Assembly (NCBI GenBank): GCA_965601475.1 | Contig: OZ271832.1 | Coordinates: forward strand, 5,084,001 to 5,148,000 | DNA from: JAWPMT01 sp965601475 | GTDB lineage: Bacteria; Bacteroidota; Bacteroidia; Cytophagales; Cyclobacteriaceae | Reading direction: 5' to 3' | DNA: 64,000 bases | Shown here: piece after piece, positions 54,502 to 63,682 of the stretch | How positions within the stretch are numbered: the first letter of the stretch is position 1 | Layout: each line of letters begins with the position of its first letter | Made by a program: the position numbers and the translations under genes | The notes under the pieces: generated by a model | Seen by the model: the letters and a program-made list of their open reading frames with translations, nothing else | Database searches by the model: none | What the model was told of the DNA's origin: nothing

Positions 54502-55380
54502 ATGCAAGAATACATTGACATCATCATCAACGGCTACAAAGGGTACGCCTCTTATTTTTGGTATGAGATCACACATCCATCATGGCACAATTACTTCTAT
54601 TGGCTGTTGGGAGTTTCGGCTTTTTTCTATGCGCTGGAACTGGTCCGTCCCTGGCGTGCCGGTCAACCCAAATTCAGGAAAGACTTCTGGTTGGACTTCT
54701 TCTATATGTTCTTCAATTTCTTCCTTTTCTCACTGATCATCTACAATGCGGCTTCAGATGTGGTTGTCAACTTCTTCAACGATGCCTTGGCAGCCATTGG
54801 GATCAACAACCTACTGGCCTTTGAGGTGATGTCATGGCCAGTGTGGGCGCACCTCTTAGCAGGGTTCCTGGTCCGGGATTTTGTGCAGTGGTGGACACAT
54901 CGCTTGTTGCATCGGGTGCCTGCACTGTGGGAATTTCATAAGGTTCACCACTCTGTTGAGCAGATGGGTTTCGCGGCTCATCTGCGATATCATTGGATGG
55001 AAAATGTGGTCTACAGGTCCATCGAATATCTGCCACTGGCCCTGATTGGTATCGGATTGAGAGACTTCTTCATCATTCACATATTCACGCTGGCGGTTGG
55101 ACATTTCAACCATTCCAATTGGAAATTGAATTTGGGCCCCCTGAAATTCATATTCAACAATCCGCAAATGCACATCTGGCATCATGCGCATGACCTGCCC
55201 TCAGAAAAACAATATGGTGTGAATTTCGGGATCACCTTGAGTCTTTGGGACTATCTCTTCAAAACGGACTATATACCCCGTGATGGCAGAGACATTAAGC
55301 TGGGCTTCCCGGGGGTAGAGAAGTTTCCTAAGAATTTTATAGGGCAAAACCTGCATGGTTTCGGCCGTCAGAAGTCTTAA
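54502..55380 (+). CDS. sterol desaturase/fatty acid hydroxylase family protein
   Basis: A 292-residue integral-membrane di-iron enzyme. The His clusters are HRLLH, HKVHHS and HMHIWHH, with another His in HFNHSN, which matches the family. Such enzymes hydroxylate or desaturate lipids or carotenoids. The substrate is unknown. The ATG at 54502 is 2 bp after the rhodanese stop, so it belongs to the sulfite operon, although a lipid role has no evident link to sulfur. Confidence 0.88.
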   Translation: MQEYIDIIINGYKGYASYFWYEITHPSWHNYFYWLLGVSAFFYALELVRPWRAGQPKFRKDFWLDFFYMFFNFFLFSLIIYNAASDVVVNFFNDALAAIGINNLLAFEVMSWPVWAHLLAGFLVRDFVQWWTHRLLHRVPALWEFHKVHHSVEQMGFAAHLRYHWMENVVYRSIEYLPLALIGIGLRDFFIIHIFTLAVGHFNHSNWKLNLGPLKFIFNNPQMHIWHHAHDLPSEKQYGVNFGITLSLWDYLFKTDYIPRDGRDIKLGFPGVEKFPKNFIGQNLHGFGRQKS

Positions 55381-55421
55381 AGGATACAATCCTTTCTTGC
55401 CTTTGGTTTCAATTTAGCCCG

Positions 55422-55751
55422 ATGTCGCAAATCATTTCCATCTACCACAAACCTTCAGGTGAGTTGATTGCTGCGGGCCCAAAGGGCTGGGGTATGTTTC
55501 CCTTCGAAGGCAACTACTACATTGCTCAGAAGTATTTGAAGACCAAAGGCTTCAGATTCACAGGTATTCCCGGGCTCTGTCCATACAAATTCATTTACTT
55601 CTGGTACCACTTTCAACCTCGTAACGGCCAGAAATCCCCTATGCTGGGATGGAAGTACTGGTTACCCAACCCCCTGTTCCCATTCATCGCTTTCAGAATT
55701 GCCGTCCCGGCATCACATAGAGATATTGAGTTGGTTAGGGAGGAGCATTGA
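55422..55751 (+). CDS. hypothetical protein, 109 residues
   Basis: A short soluble protein rich in aromatic residues (GWGMFPFEGNYYIAQKYL, FIYFWYHFQPR). The start MSQIISIYHKPSGELIAAGP resembles DUF427-type proteins, but the match is weak. It lies 41 bp after the hydroxylase-like gene on the same strand and may end that operon. Confidence 0.55.
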   Translation: MSQIISIYHKPSGELIAAGPKGWGMFPFEGNYYIAQKYLKTKGFRFTGIPGLCPYKFIYFWYHFQPRNGQKSPMLGWKYWLPNPLFPFIAFRIAVPASHRDIELVREEH

Positions 55752-55930
55752 TCAATCACTTGAGAGTCTCAGTGTTCGCTTACAAGCAGGTCGAGTCCGG
55801 AAACATAAAGAGCTTTTAGGTCACCCTTCAACCTACGGCACAGCGCTTTTTGAAAGAGGTGAAACCAGGGTGGCCGATCCAGTGTTAGATTCAGTCCTTT
55901 TGTATTAATTCGCCATCTAATTTTATATGA

Positions 55931-56182
55931 ATGTTTGAATCGTTCGGCAACGGTAAATCCCTGGATGAAGATCTTTTCGATGAATGGTTGGAAAAGGGGA
56001 GGGAGAACAAAATCGGATACCAGTTTATGCTGGTGACCTGGACGGTGCAAGATGAAGATTTCAAACCCATTTATTTCTTGAATCGCGAAGACCTTATGTC
56101 CTTCAGGGCAGATGGCATTCAAGAGAAAGCCATTGCAGCTTATGACCTTTTTTCTGAATCAAGAATTATGCTCGAGGATTGA
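55931..56182 (+). CDS. hypothetical protein, 83 residues
   Basis: A small acidic soluble protein (DEDLFDEWLEKGRENKIGYQ, REDLMSFRADGIQEK) with natural composition and no signal peptide or known family. The longer frame on the opposite strand (56122-55769) is less likely. It converges on the histidine kinase gene, 30 bp away. The 179 bp upstream hold no recognised feature. Confidence 0.5.
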   Translation: MFESFGNGKSLDEDLFDEWLEKGRENKIGYQFMLVTWTVQDEDFKPIYFLNREDLMSFRADGIQEKAIAAYDLFSESRIMLED

Positions 56183-56212
56183 TTGCCCGTCACTAGTCCC
56201 AATGGATTATGC

Positions 56213-58285
56213 TCATCGGGACGGTTTCTCATTTGGGAACTGGATGGAGAAGGTCGAACCCTTACCTTCCTCACTTGTCACATTGATCTTACCCTGATTC
56301 ATCTCCACGAAATCTGCTACAAGCTTCAATCCCAGGCCTGTACCTTTTTCTCCGGCAGTACCCTTGGTAGTGGATTCGTTGCCCAATTGAAAAATGGTTC
56401 CGAGTCGGTCTTCGGGAATGCCTACACCAGAGTCCTGGACAAAGACCGTAGTGTCTTCCCCATTTGCTTCGGCTCCGAAAGTGATTTCGCCTCCGTATGG
56501 TGTGAACTTGATGGCGTTGGTACTCAAGTTGCGCAAAATGGTCATGAAACTACTCTTGTCAGCATATACCTGCTCGCCGTTTGTCTGCACATGGAGGGTG
56601 ATGGATTTAGCCATCGCTTGTGAGGCAATGGTCGACCGCAATTCTTCCAGGCAGTGACTGAGATTTAGCACCTCCGGTTGATATGGCATCAGACCCTCCT
56701 CTTTTACTGCCCATTGCAGGAGGTCGTCCATCAGGCTGGTGACTTCCTGATTGGCCTTGTCGAGATATTCACCGTATTGGTGAAGTTCTTCATCTTCACT
56801 GGCCGAGTATTTCCTTTCCAGATGGTTAAAAATCAAAGCCTTCAAACCGGAAAAAGCGGTCAACGGACCTCGGAGGTCATGCGAAATGATAGAGAAAAAC
56901 CGCGTCTTGGCCTGGTTGAGCTTCTCCAGTTCTGCGTTGGCTTTCTGCAGCTTGCGATATTGCCGATAGATGACTGCGAGTCCAAAGATGACGACGGCCA
57001 AGGTCAGAAAGGTAAGTCCCTGCAGCGATCTTCTTTGCTGTATTTCGGTTTCAAAAGCCTTTCTTTCACCTTGCTGTGCGAAGGCAAGGGAGTCTATCCG
57101 CTTTTGATTTTGATAATCAGATTCTAATCGGGCGACCCCACGGACCGTTTCGCCGTTGACAATGCTATCCCGGAGACTATACCTTTTGTTGGAATAGGCA
57201 AGCGCCGATTGATAGTTTCCGCGGATGGAATCAAGGCCGATGTGAATTTCATAGGCTTCCAGCAAGGTCTGTATGGCACCTGTTTCTATGGCCAGAGCTT
57301 CAGCTTCTAGTAGAAGTGCTTCTGCCTCATCGTAAGCGCCCACTTTGACCTTGTTTCGGGCCAATATTCGAATGTCGCTGGAAATGGCTTCCTTCTGTCC
57401 GGTCCGGCGCGTGTAAGAGATACCTTCTTCCAGGTAGCGTATAGCCAGGTCGTACTCACCCAACTCTTCATAGATGTTACCCAAGGACATTTGGGCCACG
57501 GCAATGCCATCAGGGTTACCCAGGGATTTCATGATGTCCAATACTTCAAGTGCCTGAGTTAAGGCTTGCTGATGGTTTCCCAGTGCGTTTTCGATGAGTG
57601 ACAAATTGCCCAGGGTGTTGGCGACGCTACCCCTGGTACCAAACTTTCGCTTGAGCGCTAACGCACGTTCATAGTGGAACTTAGCCTTTTCATAATCATG
57701 CGTATCGTAATACACTGAGCCAATGCTGTTGTTGACATTGCCCATGCGTGTGGAGTCCTTTACGGATTCATAGCCCTCAAGTGCCTCGAAGTAATACGCA
57801 AGGGCATCGTCAAACTGACCCATGAGGCGGTGTACAATGCCGATATACTCAGTGATTACTGCAATACGTTCACCGGCGTTGAGGGCTTTCATTTCTTCGA
57901 GGGCGAAGAAGTAACTTTCCAGGGCCTCATCGAACTGCCCTTGCAGGTCCTGCGCGAAGCCGATCATGAAGCGGGCATCTGCTCTGCCATACCGATAGCC
58001 AAGTCTTTCGCTTGCTTCTGACGCCAAACGTGCGATAGAGTCCAGGGCGGTAGGGCTCTCTCTCCAATGATGGAATGCCAATTGGTTCAAGGCAAATACG
58101 AAGGTGGTATCTTCAGGCCAATCATTGCCCAAATATCCATCCACAATGGCCTGGTAAATATCCTTACGCTCATTGAATTCCAGGCTGGGTCCAGTTGAAG
58201 CCTCCAGCAGGGAGTCCACGAGGGTGGATTGACCATGACCAAACCATGGAAGCATCAAACATGTAAGGGCGAGGAATAGCCTCAT
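56213..58285 (-). CDS. TPR-containing sensor histidine kinase
   Basis: A 690-residue kinase typical of Bacteroidota. It has a signal peptide (1-19), about seven TPR units in the periplasm (95-380), a short coiled coil, one membrane helix (about 422-440), a HisKA domain with His469 in SIISHDLRGP, and a HATPase domain with NAIKFTPYGG, DSGVGIP and GTGLGLKLVADF. It is an orphan with no response regulator gene next to it. Confidence 0.93.
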   Translation of the reverse strand: MRLFLALTCLMLPWFGHGQSTLVDSLLEASTGPSLEFNERKDIYQAIVDGYLGNDWPEDTTFVFALNQLAFHHWRESPTALDSIARLASEASERLGYRYGRADARFMIGFAQDLQGQFDEALESYFFALEEMKALNAGERIAVITEYIGIVHRLMGQFDDALAYYFEALEGYESVKDSTRMGNVNNSIGSVYYDTHDYEKAKFHYERALALKRKFGTRGSVANTLGNLSLIENALGNHQQALTQALEVLDIMKSLGNPDGIAVAQMSLGNIYEELGEYDLAIRYLEEGISYTRRTGQKEAISSDIRILARNKVKVGAYDEAEALLLEAEALAIETGAIQTLLEAYEIHIGLDSIRGNYQSALAYSNKRYSLRDSIVNGETVRGVARLESDYQNQKRIDSLAFAQQGERKAFETEIQQRRSLQGLTFLTLAVVIFGLAVIYRQYRKLQKANAELEKLNQAKTRFFSIISHDLRGPLTAFSGLKALIFNHLERKYSASEDEELHQYGEYLDKANQEVTSLMDDLLQWAVKEEGLMPYQPEVLNLSHCLEELRSTIASQAMAKSITLHVQTNGEQVYADKSSFMTILRNLSTNAIKFTPYGGEITFGAEANGEDTTVFVQDSGVGIPEDRLGTIFQLGNESTTKGTAGEKGTGLGLKLVADFVEMNQGKINVTSEEGKGSTFSIQFPNEKPSR

Positions 58286-59054
58286 TCGATTAAAACTAGA
58301 AATAACGTCAGTCTTTTCATGTCAGTGTCCCTTTGGAGGGCAAAGGTTCACTGGCCCCACTGGCTAAAAAGGTGATTGAGTTGTGCGAATACCCTGCAAT
58401 ATAATCGCCAGGACCCTGCACTTAACCTATCTAGAAATTTACCAGGTATTTTTCGGTTGTGAGTAGGAAATTGTGTTTTTACTCATTCTCGACTGGGGTT
58501 CCACTTCCGGTGGGACTTGACTCACAATATGGAACGTCATCCCCGTTTGCTCAGGCATGAATGGAATCATCAAAGGACGAGTCATTGAGCAATACCGGGA
58601 TCTCAGGACGGCCTACCATCGTTCGTGCATTTTAATGCGTGCTTCGCGCTGCTGTAGATGACCGCGGGATCCTCTTCCCATCATTCTACATGCGAATGCA
58701 ATGTGGCCCAGGAAGCACTTAACACGGAAATTGTCACCTCGACGTAGGAGAGGTCTTCCTTGTTCGTAGGCTGAATGTGCAGAGTTAGATACTGATTGGC
58801 ATTTCTTTCTGACGATACCTTCGAATACGCTTCACAACATCCGAAAGAACGAATCCCCCAACCACTTCGCTAGAAGTGAAGCGCGTAGGCCCGGCCCAAT
58901 CGCGAGGGGAGGGCAAGCCAAGAGTGGTGGGAGCTTGATTGGGTCTAGATTTTTGGTTCCTTTTCATCACCGCGGCGGCGGACCGCTGGAAAAGGAACAG
59001 CCTGTCCGGCTAGAGGACTAAGACACCGACCCCTGTCATTGGTACAGGACTTCA
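58286..59054. repeat. degenerate hairpin-rich repeat region
   Basis: No gene is seen here. A partial, older copy of the neighbouring repeat spans about 58686-58787 (GTCACCTCGACGTAGGAGAG and the GTTCGTAGGCTGAATGTGC segment). Other small hairpins include CACTTC/GAAGTG near 58861-58876 and CCTGT/ACAGG near 59032-59048. The stretch looks like decayed repeat material. Confidence 0.6.
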
Positions 59055-60185
59055 ATGAAAAACGGATTGAAAATCCTCAAGTATCTAAACTTGCGGATGC
59101 CCTTCGGAACATCCGGAAGAGCAAGTCCTGAAAGCCCCCAATACAAAAGTTGTCACCTCGACCACGGAGAGGTCTTCCTAGTTCGTAGGCTGAATGTGCA
59201 GAGGGACATCCGTCTGACGGAGCACTATAGATTCCGGTATTGCCGGATCGTGTGCCCGTACACTATCCATTTGTTCCAGGCAAACCGGAATCACGTCATT
59301 CAATTACGCTCTTCGATATGTTCCGCAGGGCATGTCGAAGCATTGATAAGAGGAGATCTTAGATCTCCAGGTACAACATCAATATCAATGAAAAACGGAT
59401 TGAAAATCCTCAAGAATCTAAACTTCCGGATGCCCTTCGGAACATCCGGAAGAGCAAAATGTGGAAGCCGCTAACACATAAGTTGTCACCTCCACGCAGG
59501 AGAGGTCTTACTTGTTCGTAGGCTGAATGTGCAGAGGGACATCCGTCTGACGGAGCACTATAGATTCCGGTATTGCCGGATCGTGTGCCCGTACACTATG
59601 CATTTGTTCCAAGGCAAACCGGAATGACGTCATTCAATTACGCTCTTCGATATGTTCCGCAGGGCATGTCGAAGCATTGATAAGAGGAGATATTAGATCT
59701 CCAGGTACAACATCAATATCAATGAAAAACGGATTGCAAATCCTTAAGTATCTAAACTTCCGGATGCCCTTCGGAACATCCGGAAGAGCAATTCCTGAAA
59801 GCCCCCAATACAAAAGTTGTCACCTCGACGCAGGAGAGGTCTTCCTTGTTCGTAGGCTGAATGTGCAGAGGGACATCCGTCTGACGGAGCACTATAGATT
59901 CCGGTATTACCGGATCGTGTACCCGTACACATGCATTTGTTCCAGGCAAACCGGAATGACGTCATTCAATTACGCTCTTCGATATGTTCCGCAAGGCATG
60001 TCGAAGCACAGATTTTTGGAGATTTCCAAATCTCCAGGTACAACGTCAATGAAAAACGGATTGCAAATCCTCAAGTATCTAAACTTCCGGATGCCCTTCG
60101 GAACATCTGGAAGAGCAAGCAATGTGGTCCACGAAGCCGTTAACACATCAGTTGTCACCTCGACGCAGGAGAGGTCTTCCTTGTC
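59055..60185. repeat. tandem array of about 330-bp hairpin-rich units
   Basis: Three near-complete units start at 59055, 59388 and 59722 (spacing 333, 334 and 327 bp), and a truncated fourth starts at 60049. Each unit carries a series of short inverted repeats: GGATT/AATCC, CTTCCGGATG/CATCCGGAAG, ACCTC/GAGGT, CCGG/CCGG, CTTCGA/TCGAAG, and a GGAGATCT-type palindrome. The last palindrome varies between copies with paired changes (GGAGATCTTAGATCTCC versus GGAGATTTCCAAATCTCC). Open frames through the array follow its period but shift between units and have no family, so they are not genes. Confidence 0.85.
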
Positions 60186-60295
60186 CATTTGCCACAACTG
60201 CCGCAACACCTTGAATGCGTCCTTCAGTAGCCGCAGTTGGTCCCTTGACCTGACCGAAATGGTTCACCTCAGCGTATACCTACCAAAAATGCAAC

Positions 60296-60730
60296 ATGAA
60301 AAAACTAACCTACTTTCTTCTGTTTAGCCTCACAATACCAGCCTTCGTAAGTGCGCAGGGTACCAACTCCGACTACGCAGCTGTCGAAAAGGCTGTGAAC
60401 TATTACCTCGTTGGTGGTACGAACAACGACTTTGAAACCCTGAAGAAGGCGTTTCATGAAACAGCCACCATGCGATACATCCGTGACGGTGAATACAAAG
60501 AAGTGAATGCCTTGGAATTCTTCAGTAAGATGAAGCCTGGTCCCGCACAAAACAGGCAAACCCGGGTCACCAGCATCAACGTAGCCGGTGTTGCAGCACA
60601 AGCCCGCCTGGAGATCGAGTATGACGACTTCATGTTCGTCGACTACATGAACCTCCTCAAGATCGATGGTGAATGGAAGATCGTCAGCAAGATCTTTCAC
60701 CGCCAGCCGCTGCAAAATAAGGGCACTTGA
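60296..60730 (+). CDS. NTF2-like/lumazine-binding-like secreted protein
   Basis: A 144-residue protein with a signal peptide (ending FVSAQ) and an NTF2-like cone fold of the Lumazine_bd_2 group: VEKAVNYYLVGGTNNDFETLKKAFHETATM, then YIRDGEYKEVNALEFFSKM, then YMNLLKIDGEWKIVSKIFHR. These bind or turn over small molecules, but the ligand here is unknown. It begins about 110 bp after the repeat array. Its stop overlaps the start of the aldo-keto reductase by 4 bp, so the two are coupled. Confidence 0.85.
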   Translation: MKKLTYFLLFSLTIPAFVSAQGTNSDYAAVEKAVNYYLVGGTNNDFETLKKAFHETATMRYIRDGEYKEVNALEFFSKMKPGPAQNRQTRVTSINVAGVAAQARLEIEYDDFMFVDYMNLLKIDGEWKIVSKIFHRQPLQNKGT

Positions 60731-61635
60731 GGGGGCGTAGACGATTTCTTCGGCAGTCTTTTTGGGGAGGGCTGAGTATGATGTTGCCCCGCATAGTCAC
60801 TGCTGCGAATAAGCCTTTGGTGCTAAGGACCATTCCCTCCACGGGAGAGCAGGTGCCAGTGGTAGGGATGGGCTCCTGGTTGACTTTTGATGTAGGGACC
60901 TCGCAATCCCGAAAGCAGCAGATGGGAAAGGTGCTGAAAGCTTTCTACGAAGCAGGGGGCAGGGTCATTGACAGTTCGCCAATGTACGGGACCTCGGAAG
61001 AAGTTATCGGAAGCCTGGCACAAGCAATGCACCTCGACAGACTCTGGGTAGCTACCAAAGTCTGGACGGATGGTAAAGAGCGTGGTCGAAGCCAGATCCG
61101 AAGATCAGGCGAATACTTTAATGGTAATATCCGGCTTCATCAGGTTCACAACCTGAGGGACGTAGACAAACACTACCAAACGCTCCGAGATAAGCAAGAA
61201 CAGGGCAAACTGAAATATATAGGCGTCACCCATTACCTCAATCACGCACATGACGATTTGCAGCGAATAATTACGCGATACCCCTTGGATTTTGTGCAGG
61301 TGAATTTCAATATTGGTAATCCGAGTGCTGAGGATCGACTGCTACCCTTTGCCGCTGATAAGGGCGTAGCAGTGATCATTAACCGACCCTATCAAACAGG
61401 CAGGCTGATTCGAAAGGTCACCGGGAAACCACTACCGTCCTGGAGTGCAGCATGGGAAATTGACTCGTGGGCACAGTTCATGTTGAAGTTCATCATCAGC
61501 CACCCGGCGGTGACCTGCGCTATTCCCGCAACGACCAGGGTAGATCATGCTATTGAAAACGTCAATAGCGGGAGAGGAGAGTTTCCTTCAGAAGAGGTAA
61601 GGCGAAAGATGTTGTCTACATTCAATAACCTGTGA
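60727..61635 (+). CDS. Tat-exported aldo-keto reductase
   Basis: A 302-residue protein with an N-terminal Tat motif (RRRFLRQSFWGG) and an aldo-keto reductase barrel. The catalytic set is seen in RVIDSSPMYGTSEEVIG (Asp, Tyr), ATKVWTD (Lys) and LKYIGVTHY (His). The C-terminal NADP-binding region, ISHPAVTCAIPATTRVDHAIENV, is complete. Exported members of this family occur in Bacteroidota; the substrate is unknown. The start is TTG at 60727, coupled to the NTF2-like gene. Confidence 0.87.
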   Translation: MRGRRRFLRQSFWGGLSMMLPRIVTAANKPLVLRTIPSTGEQVPVVGMGSWLTFDVGTSQSRKQQMGKVLKAFYEAGGRVIDSSPMYGTSEEVIGSLAQAMHLDRLWVATKVWTDGKERGRSQIRRSGEYFNGNIRLHQVHNLRDVDKHYQTLRDKQEQGKLKYIGVTHYLNHAHDDLQRIITRYPLDFVQVNFNIGNPSAEDRLLPFAADKGVAVIINRPYQTGRLIRKVTGKPLPSWSAAWEIDSWAQFMLKFIISHPAVTCAIPATTRVDHAIENVNSGRGEFPSEEVRRKMLSTFNNL

Positions 61636-61675
61636 CGTGGGATGTGGGTTTTGAGCCAAAGATGATCCGCTCAAA

Positions 61676-62290
61676 TGAACTTCCATTCCTATGGAGGCAT
61701 GGCATTGTGTGCGAAAGCACAGAAGAGCAAAGCGTAGCGACCTACGCTTAGAAAAGGCACTGATGAGAGGAGATCTTAGATCTCCAGGCACAAGAAATGG
61801 TCAACGTGAAACGGATTATAAATCCGCAAGCATCTAAACCTCCGGATGCCCTCCGTAACATCCGGAAGAGCAAAGTGTTAGATTCCGGTATTGCCGGATC
61901 GTGTACCCGTACACATGCATTTGTTCCAGGCAAACCGGAATGACGGTCTTCTTCTTCGTATCGTTCTGAATGCGTATGTAATGTGGTCTGAAAGCCCGCA
62001 CTACAAAAGCTGTCACCTCGACGCAGGAGAGGTCTTCCTTGTTCGTAGGTTCAATTTAGGCTCTAGATGGCCTGAACCCCTCAGAGTCACTCGCAGAGGA
62101 CTCTGAGCAATGGTCAGCACCAACTCCACCGTAGCTCTTATCACGCTCAAATACTAAATCCATTCCTAGGGAGGAACAGCATTGTGTAACGAAAGCACAG
62201 AAAATAGCAAAGCGTAGCTACAACCAACGCTTAGAAAAGACACTGATGACAGGAGATTTCTCGAGGTCCCCTGCAGGGGACCCCAATTAC
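61676..62290. repeat. second hairpin-repeat region with two sequence families
   Basis: Two copies of an about 85-bp block, at 61676-61760 and 62157-62245, contain AGCGTAG-N-CTACGCT and TGTG/CACA hairpins. Between and after them are shortened copies of the units from 59055 onward: GGATT/AATCC at 61812, CCGGATG and CATCCGG near 61843-61867, CCGGTATTGCCGG at 61884, and GTCACCTCGACGCAGGAGAG at 62010. The second block ends with a different palindrome, GGTCCCCTGCAGGGGACC, in the position of GGAGATCTTAGATCTCC. No gene is seen between 61636 and 62312. Confidence 0.75.
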
Positions 62291-62312
62291 AAGAAAAACA
62301 TTTGTGCCCTGC

Positions 62313-62975
62313 TTATCTATCTACGATCTGTCGGGCATCCTTATATTGCTGGTACAGATCAGGATGTTCCTCTTCGAATAAGTCTATTAGTGTATCAAGT
62401 TCGGTGTCAATCAATGCGCCGGCTTCGGAGATCTTCTCTGACTGTATAGTGTTGTTGTCCTTTCTCTCGATCGTACTCGTACGAATTGAGGATTGCAAAC
62501 TTGCAAAGGCCTTATGGGCCTCCTGAAGGGCAGCGACATTCGCCCTGGTAATCTTGACCTCATCCAGTGCAGCACCGCGGTCTTCACTTTGCAGCAGCTG
62601 TTGTGCTTCTTTTAGCATGTTTTGAGCACGACTCAACAATACCTGCTCTGTAGAATAATAGACCCTACTTTTGGTGAAGTCCACGCGCTCCAGCAAGATC
62701 GGATCCTTGGCTAGTAAAGCATAGGCTTTTAACGATTTGACCATATTGAATGTCAGTCTCTTCAGGGATTCCCTGGCCAGATGCTTGGAAGTTGCCACAT
62801 CCGAGGTTGGGCGCGTGAGCTGCGTATCCAGCTCGTCTATCTCATCCAGTAGCACACGCAGTTTTTCCAACAAGGTACCAATAGCGGCGAGTGATGCTGT
62901 GAGTGATGAGTTGGAAGTAAGCCAATCACGTACCGTCCGATACATGTTGACACGATTTCTTTCTGATCTGTTCAT
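62313..62975 (-). CDS. hypothetical helical protein
   Basis: A 220-residue soluble protein, nearly all helical, with heptad-like stretches (LEKLRVLLDEIDELDTQL, LLSRAQNMLKEAQQLLQ). No signal peptide, membrane helix or known family. It could be a coiled-coil scaffold. It is not followed or preceded by related genes, and repeats lie immediately downstream of its stop. Confidence 0.65.
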   Translation of the reverse strand: MNRSERNRVNMYRTVRDWLTSNSSLTASLAAIGTLLEKLRVLLDEIDELDTQLTRPTSDVATSKHLARESLKRLTFNMVKSLKAYALLAKDPILLERVDFTKSRVYYSTEQVLLSRAQNMLKEAQQLLQSEDRGAALDEVKITRANVAALQEAHKAFASLQSSIRTSTIERKDNNTIQSEKISEAGALIDTELDTLIDLFEEEHPDLYQQYKDARQIVDR

Positions 62976-63337
62976 AATGAAATGTGTTTTGACCCCAAAC
63001 CAAAGGCGAGCACCAATAACATATCAGACATTTGCGCGTCGAATCCTGCCAAAATCAAGTAAACGCCTCAGTCTTGCCTTCGAGGTTGGCTGTTTGAGGA
63101 CTCTGAGGTGGAAAATACCGCCATCACCCACTCAAAAGATGGTCTAATGGCCGTGAATGATAGCTGTCGATGTGCGTTTGACAACGATTAGTAGGACAAA
63201 AAATGGTTGAACTATGAAAATGACAAGTTGAATAGGGCGAATGAAAGCCGCCCTGCCTCAAAAGATGGTTCATAAGGTCCAGAAGAATGTCTGGAACTAC
63301 CAAAAGCTCAGTGGAAGTAGGAAAAGAGAAGTTGACA

Positions 63338-63487
63338 ATGTCAAAAAGGAACGCCAACATCGCAAAAGATAAGCCATCTCAGGTATTTGAGGGTAAACCA
63401 GATCTATTTCCTCGAAGAGAGGTACAGTATGAGCACTATGATGAGCGACCACAACGCAATCCCCTCTGGTTCAGGGAAAGAGGATGA
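63338..63487 (+). CDS. possible small hydrophilic protein
   Basis: An ATG at 63338 opens a 49-residue charged frame (MSKRNANIAKDKPSQ, ending NPLWFRERG). It overlaps the opposite-strand small membrane frame at 63404-63568, so at most one is probably translated. No family recognised. The rest of 62976-63682 shows no gene; near-repeats of CTCAAAAGATGGT at 63132 and 63257 are the only other pattern seen. Confidence 0.3.
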   Translation: MSKRNANIAKDKPSQVFEGKPDLFPRREVQYEHYDERPQRNPLWFRERG

Positions 63488-63568
63488 GTTAATCCCTCTC
63501 ACAATGATGATAATTACAACAATGACAAGCCCCAGACGTGCGGCCTTCCCGGTACGGTTTTGACTCAT
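63404..63568 (-). CDS. possible small membrane protein
   Basis: A 54-residue frame with a basic start (MSQNRTGKAAR) and two hydrophobic helices (LGLVIVVIIIIV and ALWSLIIVLILYL), ending SSRK. Its pattern fits a small double-pass inner-membrane protein and resembles the one at 5876-6034 in its first residues. Not matched to a family. It overlaps the + frame at 63338-63487. Confidence 0.4.
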   Translation of the reverse strand: MSQNRTGKAARLGLVIVVIIIIVRGINSSSFPEPEGIALWSLIIVLILYLSSRK

Positions 63569-63682
63569 GATACAGAATTTACGCATTTGCCCATTGTATT
63601 TCATAAAACTCATGTTTCGCCCAGGCGATTACTACAATGATTGGGGACTTTCGTCGTTTTGCTTGCCAAAAAACTCACACCA

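Noticed and set aside
55769..56122. 117-residue minus-strand frame
   Set aside because: It overlaps the 83-residue + frame, which has more natural composition and start context, and no family matches the minus frame.
59055..60327. Proteins encoded in the hairpin repeat array (139- and 216-residue frames)
   Set aside because: The frames recur only because the DNA repeats. They change between units by indels, have odd composition, and the last runs into the promoter and start of the NTF2-like gene.
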